Positions 27,923 through 35,806 of a DNA stretch of 64,000 nucleotides are shown piece by piece. The DNA comes from Cellulosilyticum sp. (GTDB lineage Bacteria > Bacillota > Clostridia > Lachnospirales > Cellulosilyticaceae). The stretch's first letter is position 1, and every line of letters begins with the position of its first letter. The position numbers and the translations under genes are program-made. The DNA lies in contig JAGAVZ010000135.1 in assembly GCA_017941635.1 (NCBI GenBank), positions 17,979-81,978 on the forward strand. Direction: 5' to 3'. Below the pieces are notes generated by a model that was not told where the DNA came from, made no database searches, and worked only from the letters and a program-made list of their open reading frames with translations.

Positions 27923-27951
27923 TATACAATGCCTTGTATTACCTAACTCAA
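27923..27951 (-). promoter_or_regulatory. Candidate promoter of the dynamin cassette
   Basis: TTGAGT at 27946-27951 (complement), a 17-bp spacer and TGTATA at 27923-27928. Reasonable but not perfect; it lies about 40 bp before the first gene. Confidence 0.5.
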
Positions 27952-27990
27952 AAGAAAATACATTCTAAATAAATATCAAATAGTTATTTT

Positions 27991-28033
27991 AAATAGAAAT
28001 AGGACCCCCACCTTGGAAGTCCTATTTCTATTT
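27991..28033. terminator. Terminator downstream of GNAT gene
   Basis: A 15-bp stem AAATAGAAATAGGAC / GTCCTATTTCTATTT. It separates the GNAT transcript from the dynamin operon, so the operon needs its own promoter. Confidence 0.8.
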
Positions 28034-28047
28034 ATCAACAGATTTGT

Positions 28048-28164
28048 CTAACAGAGCCTATATTTATATCCTACAGCTTCCCATTTTTTTGTAGTAGGAT
28101 TATATCCAAAATAACTTCTCTTTTCTCCTATTCTCTTTCTATATCTTTTCTCTTGTTCTAAATT
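28048..28164 (-). pseudogene. Possible C-terminal remnant of an unidentified protein
   Basis: A 38-codon frame without start ends in protein-like text (RSYFGYNPTTKKWEAVGY) and overlaps the 3' end of the GNAT gene. It may be the tail of a deleted gene. No family recognised; it could be chance. Confidence 0.15.
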
Positions 28165-28588
28165 TCATTAGAAATTCTATCTCATCCGTCTCTTCATTGT
28201 ATCCCTTGCTCACTATTTCAAATCCCTGTCTTTGATAAAAGGCAATGGCATCTTTATTTTTCTCATACACACTAAGTGAAAGTTCATCAAAACGCTCTTT
28301 AGCTTGTTCAACTAATGCACGTCCCATGCCTTGTCCTTGATTATCTTTCTTTATAAACAAGCCTTCAATGTAGCCCTTTCTTATACCAATGAAACCTTTA
28401 ATATCATCATCCTGTTCAACTACAAATATATTGATCCCTAACTCCTTTGCAGCAAGCATGATATCCTTAACCATTTCATAATTACCTTCCCAATAAGTTT
28501 TAGTAATAAAATCATGTGCCTCTATATTGGCCTGCAACCAAATCTGCATCACCTGTTCCAAATCATTTATATTATAATTTCTAACCAT
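28139..28588 (-). CDS. GNAT-family N-acetyltransferase (YiaC-like)
   Basis: A 149-residue acetyltransferase resembling the YiaC/YjaB group. N-terminal MVRNYNINDLEQVMQIWLQ, then a conserved HDFI segment; the acetyl-CoA loop KKDNQGQGMGRALV is about residues 78-91; the C-terminal AIAFYQRQGFE is the classical end of the fold. AAGGGAAGAGG precedes the ATG. It follows the methyltransferase gene by about 50 bp and may share its transcript. Substrate unknown; YiaC relatives include protein lysine acetyltransferases. Confidence 0.88.
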   Translation of the reverse strand: MVRNYNINDLEQVMQIWLQANIEAHDFITKTYWEGNYEMVKDIMLAAKELGINIFVVEQDDDIKGFIGIRKGYIEGLFIKKDNQGQGMGRALVEQAKERFDELSLSVYEKNKDAIAFYQRQGFEIVSKGYNEETDEIEFLMKFRTREKI

Positions 28589-28640
28589 AATCCTCTTCCC
28601 TTACTATATCTTTTATCTCATCTTATTTTAGATATCCTGC

Positions 28641-29270
28641 CTATAACTTTATAAAATTTAGAATCTCTGCTCTCTCAAGTTCCTTTATATGTACTTCGCC
28701 CTTGCTGAGCTGATATTTACTATGACATTTTTCAAAATTAATTCCCTCTATCATTTCACCTTGACTAAGTTCATAGCCATAGTCTTTTACTTCATGGATT
28801 AATTGTGCATAGGTATATTTCTTTTTGTTTCCTTCATCATCTCTAAAATTCGATAAATGAAATGGCAAGATAGAAAGCACACCATTTCTCTTTAGCACCC
28901 TATATGCCTCTTCCAATAATTTTTTCTTATGACTGCCATCGCCACCATGTAAAAGATTATAGTATAGTACCACATCCAAAGACTCATCTTCAAACTCTAG
29001 TGTGTAGTCCTTATTCCCCTTTTGAACCACCACGTTTTGTATTTGCTCTACTTCAAGTTTTTCTTTAAGTTCCTTTAAACAAGCTGCTTTAACATCCACA
29101 GCATAAACTTTTCCCAACTCATTGAGCCCTCTAGCTAATGCCACACTATAATGTCCATAGCCACAGCCATAATCTAAAACCTGTGCATCCTTTCTAAAAC
29201 GCATTTTATCAAATAGTATTTTTCCTTCTGTTTTCTCCCAAGTAACTAATTCGTCATATATAGAACCCAT
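28641..29270 (-). CDS. Class I SAM-dependent methyltransferase
   Basis: About 209 residues. SAM-binding motif I is VLDYGCGYGHYSVAL (about residues 32-46 from the chosen start); motif II (VYAVDVKAACL) and post-motifs (LDVVLYYNLLHGG, then YRVLKRNGVL) follow in order. The longest frame starts at a TTG at 29282. I prefer the ATG at 29270, which has GGAG at a good distance. Substrate unknown. Cytoplasmic. Confidence 0.85.
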   Translation of the reverse strand: MGSIYDELVTWEKTEGKILFDKMRFRKDAQVLDYGCGYGHYSVALARGLNELGKVYAVDVKAACLKELKEKLEVEQIQNVVVQKGNKDYTLEFEDESLDVVLYYNLLHGGDGSHKKKLLEEAYRVLKRNGVLSILPFHLSNFRDDEGNKKKYTYAQLIHEVKDYGYELSQGEMIEGINFEKCHSKYQLSKGEVHIKELERAEILNFIKL

Positions 29271-29667
29271 ACAATACTCCAACCTTCCCCTAGTTTATAA
29301 AATATCTTGTCTATAAAATTTCTCTTTATTATATACTTCAAATTCTAAATTTTCAAACCGCAATCTTTTCTCGTTGTGCTAGCTCGTGTAGGTAATTAAT
29401 CAATCCATTCTCCTTATAAAACTGCTTCATTTTCTCATCTGCTCCTTTCACCTGTTTCTCTCATATATAGACTCTGTTTCTTTTATAAAGTTATGGTTTT
29501 AAAATATTTTTTATCTATCCACAATATAGGCTTAATGCCTTTCAACTTTTCCCCAACATACACATTTTATCTTAGGATAACTTACTTCATATTTTATCCC
29601 CCTTTAGAATAGTTATAATAGAAGACTTCTCACCCATCAAACTTTTTAAGATAAGGAGGATTCCAAA
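29271..29667. other. Spacer with a small remnant-like frame
   Basis: About 390 bp between divergent genes. It holds the DUF1295 gene's promoter region (TATAAT at 29607-29612) and a minus-strand 32-codon frame at 29353-29451 (listed separately). Nothing else recognised. Confidence 0.5.
29353..29451 (-). pseudogene. Small protein-like frame, possible gene remnant
   Basis: GTG-started 32-codon frame with convincing protein composition (KMKQFYKENGLINYLHELAQ) but no good ribosome site and an in-frame stop four codons upstream. It reads like the C-terminus of a deleted gene. No family recognised. Confidence 0.25.
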
Positions 29668-30468
29668 ATGGTATTTACATCCGAACTTGGTATGCTTTTC
29701 TTAGTTGCAGCACTATTATGCAGTTGTGGTTTTTATAAGTTCCTTTATTTTTTCTCAATAGGCTATGGCTTAGCGATTGCAGGCGAAGGGATTTTTCTAC
29801 TCTTTTACTTCAAACATTCTTCTTTATTTACCATTCTTGCTTGTCTTATTTTGATTTTCTTTGGTTTACGCCTAGCAAGCTATTTATTGATTCGAGAAGC
29901 AAAAAATAAGGTTTACCGAAAGGTTCTATCTCAAATTTCTTTAGATAATGAATCCATGAATCTTCTTACTAAAACCTTTATCTGGATTCCTTGCATCATT
30001 TTATATGTTACTCAAGTATCTCCTATCTTTTTTGGATTGTATAACAAAACTCAAGCTACGCTTACATCTTATATCGGTTTAGTACTTATGGCTTGTGGCG
30101 TCGCCTTAGAAGCCATCGCAGATTTGCAGAAAACCAAGTCAAAAAAGAAAGACCCTCATACTTTTTGTACTACAGGGCTTTATAAATGGGTGCGCTGTCC
30201 AAACTATCTTGGCGAAATTGTCTTATGGACAGGTGTTCTTATTACAGGATTTGATTCTTTAATTAGTATAGGTCAATGGATTATTGCGCTAATCGGATAT
30301 ATAGGCATTCTCTATGTGATGCTTAGTGGCACAAGACGTTTGGAAATCCGCCAAGATGAGACTTATGGCCAGCTCAAAGCTTATAAAAAATATAAAGCTA
30401 AAACGCCTATTTTAATTCCTTTCCTGCCTCTATATAGTGTGAAATCTTGCAAATGGCTTAAAGCATAG
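29668..30468 (+). CDS. DUF1295-family membrane protein (steroid 5-alpha-reductase/ICMT-like)
   Basis: 266 residues with about seven hydrophobic helices. The C-terminal part carries the family hallmark GLYKWVRCPNYLGEIVLW (about 170-187) and the downstream E-x-R segment (RRLEIRQDE) that forms the NADPH/SAM-binding region in DUF1295 and isoprenylcysteine-methyltransferase-fold proteins. AAGGAGG lies before the ATG. Monocistronic with a strong terminator. Activity unknown; lipid reduction or methylation is possible. Confidence 0.85.
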   Translation: MVFTSELGMLFLVAALLCSCGFYKFLYFFSIGYGLAIAGEGIFLLFYFKHSSLFTILACLILIFFGLRLASYLLIREAKNKVYRKVLSQISLDNESMNLLTKTFIWIPCIILYVTQVSPIFFGLYNKTQATLTSYIGLVLMACGVALEAIADLQKTKSKKKDPHTFCTTGLYKWVRCPNYLGEIVLWTGVLITGFDSLISIGQWIIALIGYIGILYVMLSGTRRLEIRQDETYGQLKAYKKYKAKTPILIPFLPLYSVKSCKWLKA

Positions 30469-30511
30469 ATATATTATCAAAAAAGCTGCTATCATTAGAC
30501 TAGAAATAGCT

Positions 30512-30559
30512 AAAAGGAACGATAAAACGCAAAATTTAATCCGTTTTATCGCTCCTTTT
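30512..30559 (+). terminator. Terminator of the DUF1295 gene
   Basis: A long stem AAAAGGAACGATAAAACG / CGTTTTATCGCTCCTTTT with one mismatch and a T-run. Confidence 0.9.
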
Positions 30560-30651
30560 CATTATTATAAAATTTACTTATTCAATTCTATAAGTGATTT
30601 ATGCTTTTTGTCACAGCTTATTTTTTACTTGAAAGCTTTACAAATAGCCCT

Positions 30652-31128
30652 CTACAATTCTCTACCAAACTGAATTTGATTTTGTTGCGAATTATATCCT
30701 TTATCATGATTGATAAGTTGAGCATTTATTTTATTGATTTGTTCATATAAAGCATCTCTTATCTTTTCAGCTAATTGAATACTATACTCTGCTTCTTCTC
30801 GATCTCTAACTTCTGTATAGTTATCTCCTGGATATCTTGCATCAAAATACCAATCACCCAAATACTTACACTCTATAGGGTTAAGTATCTTTTCTCCTAC
30901 AAACTCATTGATTAATAAAGCCATTTTTCTTAGATTATGAGTCACTAAATCCTTATCGTGTTTTCCACCTTCATTCATAAAGTCATTGATGAATCCCTTC
31001 ATGAATTTTTCAGCACTCTGTTGTGCCTGAACAACGACCATATTATATTGTCCCATTTGATCACCTATATTCATACTGGACTTTGCCCATAATAAGTCAT
31101 TCTCAGCTATATCTCTATATGTTTTCAT
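30652..31128 (-). CDS. HEPN-domain protein (HEPN-MNT module)
   Basis: About 158 residues, helical HEPN fold (residues about 5-130), partner of the nucleotidyltransferase upstream. The longest frame starts at 31194, but a perfect AAGGAGGT stands 7 bases before the ATG at 31128, which overlaps the MNT stop by 14 bases. HEPN partners of MNT proteins are often RNase toxins with an R-x(4-6)-H motif. I cannot find that motif here; instead it has ARYPGDNY, typical of the substrate-binding HEPN branch. It may therefore be a non-toxic partner. Confidence 0.85.
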   Translation of the reverse strand: MKTYRDIAENDLLWAKSSMNIGDQMGQYNMVVVQAQQSAEKFMKGFINDFMNEGGKHDKDLVTHNLRKMALLINEFVGEKILNPIECKYLGDWYFDARYPGDNYTEVRDREEAEYSIQLAEKIRDALYEQINKINAQLINHDKGYNSQQNQIQFGREL

Positions 31129-31525
31129 GTTGTACACCTCCTTTATGATAAATTTGTATACCTCCACCAATTTCTCTATATAAACGTTGCTCATAATAAT
31201 TTTCTATATATGTTTTTTCTTCAATTACTACTACATTTGTTTCAACATGGAATCTAGTATCGTCATTTAAAGTCATTCTTAAATCTACTATTTCATACTT
31301 ATCTAATACTTCACTTGTAATAACACATAAATCAATATCACTTTGAAGTGTTGCTATACCTTTACTACAGGAGCCAAACAAAATAATATAATTGATTTTA
31401 TCAAAATATGTTGTATCCCCTAGGTAGTTTAAATCACTTATAAGTTTCAGAATATGAATCTTTGGCATATGTAATTTTTCTTCTAGCTTTCTTTCTAATT
31501 CCTCTTTGTTAAAGCTCCATTTCAT
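31115..31525 (-). CDS. MNT-type nucleotidyltransferase (HEPN-MNT module)
   Basis: About 136 residues. The minimal nucleotidyltransferase signature GSCSKG followed by SDIDLCV (about residues 49-65) is intact. In characterised HEPN-MNT modules the MNT protein AMPylates and silences the HEPN toxin. The longest frame begins at a GTG at 31534, but AAGGGG is best placed for the ATG at 31525. It is the first gene of the pair. Confidence 0.87.
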   Translation of the reverse strand: MKWSFNKEELERKLEEKLHMPKIHILKLISDLNYLGDTTYFDKINYIILFGSCSKGIATLQSDIDLCVITSEVLDKYEIVDLRMTLNDDTRFHVETNVVVIEEKTYIENYYEQRLYREIGGGIQIYHKGGVQHENI

Positions 31526-31651
31526 AGCATTCACCCCTTTATTTTTATTATTTACATATCAATCTATTTTAATACCATTATTAATTTTTATTGTATAGAT
31601 GTTAGTTATTATACTTTCTTCTACCACCATTGTAAACTTCACTTCACATGG

Positions 31652-31685
31652 TTAAAAGGGATTATTGCGAAATGCAATAATCCCT
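31652..31685 (-). terminator. Terminator of the methyltransferase gene
   Basis: A perfect 12-bp stem AGGGATTATTGC / GCAATAATCCCT followed by TTTT on the minus strand. Confidence 0.8.
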
Positions 31686-31712
31686 CATACTATCACTTTT
31701 CTTTATCCATAT

Positions 31713-32525
31713 CTATCTTTCTGCCACCAAAATATAAGATAATGGATATCCTTTTCCACTTATTACTTTAAACTCACCAGTAACATCATAATCGTACTCT
31801 TCTAGCAGTTTAATCTTTAACCCACTCTGAATGATTCCATTTATAATATCAGACATCTTATGCGCAAAGCTGGTAAATGGCTTAGATTTTATCGTATCTC
31901 CTACCATATAACCTATTCCCCAATCATCCACAAAAGGTTCCTCTTTAAAGTATGACCAAGCAATTTTCATCTTATTTCCTGGGTCATATGCTTCCTCACC
32001 ATTAACTGCTAACATATTGGTACATGGATGCCCTTCTTGTATAAACAGATGTCCATCTTTTTTTAGACATTTAGAGACTTTCTCAAAGAATTCTCCTAAA
32101 TCTTCAAACCAACATAGCGTACCTATTAGTACAAAAATAGCATCAAACTGCTCACCATACTTTTCTTCTATATCAAGTATATTGCAATTCACAAATTCAC
32201 ATGGTATCTTACATTCCTTAGCATGGCTTTTTGCCTGATTAATGATATTTTCTGCAATATCAAATCCTACGCCACTTTGTGCCCCCGTTCCTTTTATGAT
32301 AGACAAAAGTTCTCGCCCATTATTGCAACAGAACTGCCCAATATGTTTTCCTTCTAGATTATATTCACTCATTATTTTTTTCAAATCCTTATGTATAAAT
32401 GGAAATACTTCATTTTGTAGTCTATCACAATCCTTACTTCCAAATCCTATTTTACTTGCTTCAAAAGATTCTTCCCATGCTTCTTTATTATTTTGAATAT
32501 ACGCTTTCACCTTACTCTCTCCCAT
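31713..32525 (-). CDS. Class I SAM-dependent methyltransferase
   Basis: 270 residues. The SAM site reads IGQFCCNNGRELLSI (motif I, about residues 62-76) with GVGFDIAENIINQA as motif II and FDAIFVLIGTL after it. The Cys-Asn-Asn variation of motif I is typical of a subgroup of small-molecule methyltransferases in Firmicutes. Substrate unknown. The ribosome site is weak (TAGG). Monocistronic with its own terminator. Confidence 0.85.
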   Translation of the reverse strand: MGESKVKAYIQNNKEAWEESFEASKIGFGSKDCDRLQNEVFPFIHKDLKKIMSEYNLEGKHIGQFCCNNGRELLSIIKGTGAQSGVGFDIAENIINQAKSHAKECKIPCEFVNCNILDIEEKYGEQFDAIFVLIGTLCWFEDLGEFFEKVSKCLKKDGHLFIQEGHPCTNMLAVNGEEAYDPGNKMKIAWSYFKEEPFVDDWGIGYMVGDTIKSKPFTSFAHKMSDIINGIIQSGLKIKLLEEYDYDVTGEFKVISGKGYPLSYILVAER

Positions 32526-32532
32526 CTATATG

Positions 32533-32640
32533 CCTATTTACAGATTAATTACTTATCATCTGTATATCTTACAGACCAACTGCTTATCATCTATAGATCT
32601 ATTTATAGACGAATTGCTTATTCTGGTCTCTATCTATAAG
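32533..32640. repeat. Three degenerate copies of a 31-34 bp element
   Basis: Units around TTTACAGATTAATTACTTAT, TTACAGACCAACTGCTTAT and TTATAGACGAATTGCTTAT recur at about 32-bp spacing. They resemble the 33-bp array at 11835-12030. Confidence 0.6.
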
Positions 32641-32708
32641 ATAATGCACCTTCATAATTTCTACTAGTGTACTAAATTTTTTAATCAACTTATTGCCAGT
32701 AACTCACT

Positions 32709-32738
32709 TTGTACAAAACATCTTTTAAGTGGTATAAT
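32709..32738 (+). promoter_or_regulatory. Promoter of the small membrane protein gene
   Basis: TTGTAC (32709-32714), an 18-bp spacer and TATAAT (32733-32738). Confidence 0.65.
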
Positions 32739-32783
32739 CTAATCATCAATAGAAAACTAATACTTAATATAAGGACATAAAAT

Positions 32784-33179
32784 ATGAAATCATTTCTTGC
32801 AAATTTCAAATCAAAAAGTTTTTGGCTTAAAGTCGTATTAGCTATACTTCTTGTTTGTCTCTTTTTCATGATGATGCCAGGATATAGTTTTGTGTATGAT
32901 TCACTTATAAGCTGTTTAATCTTCCTTGCATTTTCAATTGGATTAGATCTTGTCATTCTTTCAGGTTTTCATCAAATTCTTAATAAGCTTTATGCAAAAT
33001 ATCCTAATGTAACTTCTAAACAATGGAAAATCATTTATTTTATCGTAGCCATTACTGCATATGCACTCTCTATGAGTATTGTGGATTTTGTCATGAGTGG
33101 TGTAGCCCTTTCAATGACTGCTATTTTAATCTTTTCAATTATTCTAAGCCTAGATAAGGTTAAAAGATTACAGTTATAA
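32784..33179 (+). CDS. Small membrane protein of unknown function
   Basis: 131 residues with four hydrophobic helices (about 16-34, 40-60, 83-103 and 105-124) and a basic end (KVKRLQL). Not recognised. AAGGA lies 7 bases before the ATG, a promoter 46 bp upstream, and a terminator follows, so it is a real single-gene unit. The opposite strand shows an 88-codon frame that I take as a shadow. Confidence 0.7.
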   Translation: MKSFLANFKSKSFWLKVVLAILLVCLFFMMMPGYSFVYDSLISCLIFLAFSIGLDLVILSGFHQILNKLYAKYPNVTSKQWKIIYFIVAITAYALSMSIVDFVMSGVALSMTAILIFSIILSLDKVKRLQL

Positions 33180-33216
33180 ATCATTAATAAAAAGCAATAT
33201 TTAAAATACTAACCCT

Positions 33217-33253
33217 AAGCTGCTATGAGATTCAAAATCTCTAGTAGCTTTTT
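33217..33253 (+). terminator. Terminator of the small membrane protein gene
   Basis: AAGCTGCTATGAGAT / ATCTCTAGTAGCTT stem with T5. Confidence 0.8.
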
Positions 33254-33266
33254 ATTTGCCTAAAAA

Positions 33267-33303
33267 TAAAAAAATCCCAAGCATATCAAAGTATACTCGG
33301 GAT
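33267..33303 (-). terminator. Terminator downstream of the sulfhydrylase gene
   Basis: ATCCC-AG-TATA-type stem (33274-33303) with a T7 run on the minus strand. The two convergent terminators fill most of the 315-bp spacer; the rest is AT-rich and empty. Confidence 0.7.
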
Positions 33304-33494
33304 GGGATTATACTACTTTTCTCATAAACTTTCTTTTTATTTACATGTAAATCAATACTCATAACAAATTCTTTATCTTCTATTGTCATCTATTTCAATT
33401 CCATACATTTTTTCTCGTTACACTTATATCCTATTTTGAATGACATATGAGTATAAATCCTTGATTTCATGTTTGAATAATATATTTTAACAAA

Positions 33495-34757
33495 CTATAG
33501 CTGTGCTAAGCTTTGTTCAATGTCTTCAATAATATCTTCTACATTTTCAAGACCACAAGAGAAACGCATCATTCCAGGATTGATGCCTGCTGCCACAAGT
33601 TGTTCGTCTGTTAATTGACGGTGTGTTTCACTTGCTGGATGAAGGACGCATGTACGAATATCTGCTACGTGTACCTCGTTTGAAGCAAGTTTTAAGCCAT
33701 CCATAAATCGAATCGCTTTTTCTTTTCCACCTTTAACGATGATAGAGATTACACCACTACAACCTTTAAGATATTTTTGTGCAAGGTCATAGTATTTATC
33801 TCCTTCTAGTCCTGGGTACATAACGGCTTCAATTTTATCTGATGCTGCAAAGTATTTGGCTACTTTGAGTGCATTTTCGCAATATCTTTCCATTCTAAGT
33901 GGTAATGTTTCAAGACCTAAGTTTAATAAGAAGGCTGAGTTTGCTGCTGGATAGCACCCAAAGTCTCTCATAAGCTGCATTCTTGCTTTCACAATATAAG
34001 CTGCTTTTCCATAATTTTTGGTATAGCTAATACCATGATAAGATTCATCTGGCTCCACAAGCTCTGGGAATTTGCCATTTGTCCAATCAAAGTTACCGCT
34101 ATCTACAATGACACCACCGCCTTGAACTGCATGACCATCCATATATTTAGTCGTTGAGTGTGTCACAATATCTGCTCCAAACTCAAATGGTTTACAAAGA
34201 ATTGGTGTTGCAAATGTACTATCTACAATAAGTGGTACGCCATGTTTATGTGCTACGCGCGCAAATTTCTCAATATCTAATACACACATTGCTGGGTTGG
34301 CAATGACTTCACCAAATACAGCCTTTGTGTTTTCTTTAAATGCTGCGCTAATTGTTTCTTCATCTGCATCTTGGTCTACAAAGATACACTCAATGCCTTG
34401 TTTTTCAAGAGTTACTGCAAAAAGATTGATTGTCCCGCCATAGATTTGACTTGTACTTACAATACTATCTCCTGCTTTACAGATATTTAAAATTGCAAGT
34501 AAATTAGCTGCTTGCCCTGAAGTGGTACACATTGCCCCAACACCACCTTCAAGCGCATTAATCTTTTCTTCTACTGCCATTACTGTAGGGTTCGCAAAAC
34601 GAGAATAAATCACAGCTTGTGTTGGCTCGTCAAAAATATCTCCTACTACTTTTGTTGAATCAAAGACATATGTTGTACTTTGATAAATTGGCATTACTCT
34701 TGGTTCTCCGTTTTTAGGTGTATAGCCTGCATGTAAGCATTTAGTTTCGTCTCTCAT
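33495..34757 (-). CDS. metY: O-acetylhomoserine sulfhydrylase-type PLP enzyme (Cys/Met metabolism)
   Basis: About 420 residues of the Cys/Met-metabolism PLP family. The PLP-binding lysine lies in HSTTKYMDGH. The N-terminal region has the family's YSRFANPTV and the TSGQAANLLAI segment. Length and the ETKCLHAGY start fit O-acetylhomoserine sulfhydrylase (methionine biosynthesis from sulfide), though methionine gamma-lyase is hard to exclude. The longest frame starts at 34799, but GGGAGG lies before the ATG at 34757. No SAM riboswitch or T-box was seen upstream. Confidence 0.87.
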   Translation of the reverse strand: MRDETKCLHAGYTPKNGEPRVMPIYQSTTYVFDSTKVVGDIFDEPTQAVIYSRFANPTVMAVEEKINALEGGVGAMCTTSGQAANLLAILNICKAGDSIVSTSQIYGGTINLFAVTLEKQGIECIFVDQDADEETISAAFKENTKAVFGEVIANPAMCVLDIEKFARVAHKHGVPLIVDSTFATPILCKPFEFGADIVTHSTTKYMDGHAVQGGGVIVDSGNFDWTNGKFPELVEPDESYHGISYTKNYGKAAYIVKARMQLMRDFGCYPAANSAFLLNLGLETLPLRMERYCENALKVAKYFAASDKIEAVMYPGLEGDKYYDLAQKYLKGCSGVISIIVKGGKEKAIRFMDGLKLASNEVHVADIRTCVLHPASETHRQLTDEQLVAAGINPGMMRFSCGLENVEDIIEDIEQSLAQL

Positions 34758-34822
34758 CACTATTTCCTCCCGTAACTTTATCTGTCTCCATACTATCACA
34801 AAAATTTCTTAGTACTGTAACT

Positions 34823-34870
34823 AAAAAAAACTATAGTCTGTTATAGATTTTTTCTATAACAAACTATAGT
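34823..34870 (-). terminator. Strong terminator upstream of metY
   Basis: An 18-bp stem (ACTATAGTTTGTTATAGA against its near-complement), loop AAAAAA, then T8 on the minus strand. It ends the 34899-35609 transcript, so metY needs a promoter in the short remaining gap, or this is an attenuator. Confidence 0.75.
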
Positions 34871-34898
34871 CTTTACAGTTTATTAAACTTTTTTTATT

Positions 34899-35609
34899 TT
34901 ATCCCTGTTCGTCGTAAATACTTTCTCCATAGCTTACATCTTGAAATTGTTCAAATACCTTTACTGCTTGTCTTGTTATTGTATCTTCTTGCACAACCTG
35001 TACATCTTTTGGTTTCTCATCTTTCTTACCAAGCTTCTTACTTTTGTATTTTTGCCATACCTTATTGATTCGTTTAACTAATCGCTTGTATTTTTGCTTA
35101 TCTTGCTTTATCTTGCCTTCCCCTTTCATCCCACTCATATGCCCCACACTATCTAAGGTCATTATATAAGCATCTTCAGCTTCCTCTTTTGTCTTGCAAT
35201 GCTTCAAGCGTTCTTCAAAAGTTTTTTCAACCATCTGTTCACTTTTAATTTCATAGTATAATTTAGGATTCTTTGATCTTAGATATGCCATATCTTTTTC
35301 GCTAAGATCTTCACCAGCATCTGCTTTCCTTAGAATCTCCGAATATCGTTCCTCTGAGTCTTCTCCCCATAACTCTTCCTGCATTCGTTTAACTGCTTCT
35401 TCAAGCATTTGCTTTCGTGTATCTTCCCTAGATTTAGGTGTATCTAAATTTACTGTGTTCTCTTTTTCAGTAGATTGTGCTTGTTCTTCTTTCCTTGTAT
35501 CCTGTAATTTGATACTTTTGCCATTAACATTAATCTTCCCTTTTATAGCACCTTTGATGTTCTGCCCTTGTTTCCAAGGCATCTCGTTTGAACTCCAACG
35601 AATATTCAT
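34899..35609 (-). CDS. Charged coiled-coil protein of unknown function
   Basis: About 236 residues, very rich in Lys and Glu, with no signal peptide or membrane helix. The N-terminus (NIRWSSNEMPWKQGQNIKG) and middle (LRSKNPKLYYEIK) look like conserved Lachnospiraceae protein text, but I cannot name a family. The longest frame starts at 35669. GGGGAGG lies about 11 bases before the ATG at 35609, which I prefer. Monocistronic. Function unknown. Confidence 0.65.
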   Translation of the reverse strand: MNIRWSSNEMPWKQGQNIKGAIKGKINVNGKSIKLQDTRKEEQAQSTEKENTVNLDTPKSREDTRKQMLEEAVKRMQEELWGEDSEERYSEILRKADAGEDLSEKDMAYLRSKNPKLYYEIKSEQMVEKTFEERLKHCKTKEEAEDAYIMTLDSVGHMSGMKGEGKIKQDKQKYKRLVKRINKVWQKYKSKKLGKKDEKPKDVQVVQEDTITRQAVKVFEQFQDVSYGESIYDEQG

Positions 35610-35683
35610 GAGCCTACATACCTCCCCTATATAGTCATGTTTCAATATATATCGTTTTTTGCTTGGCATTCTTTAATCCATAC

Positions 35684-35757
35684 CCAAAAGGCATTGCCTA
35701 AAAGGTATTACCCAAAAGGCATTACAAAAAGGGCATTGCAAAATGCAATTACCCTTT
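35684..35757. repeat. Short tandem repeats merging into a terminator
   Basis: Four imperfect units of AAAAGGCATTACC (about 14 bp) run from about 35687 to 35740. The last forms one arm of the hairpin that ends the glycosyltransferase transcript (35724-35757, minus strand, followed by T5). Confidence 0.6.
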
Positions 35758-35806
35758 AAAAGAAATTTATCGTAGTTTCAAAAAAACAGTATTATATTGA
35801 TACATT

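Noticed and set aside
32690..32956. 88-codon minus-strand frame over the small membrane protein gene
   Set aside because: The + strand frame has a promoter, ribosome site, helix pattern and terminator; the antisense frame has none.
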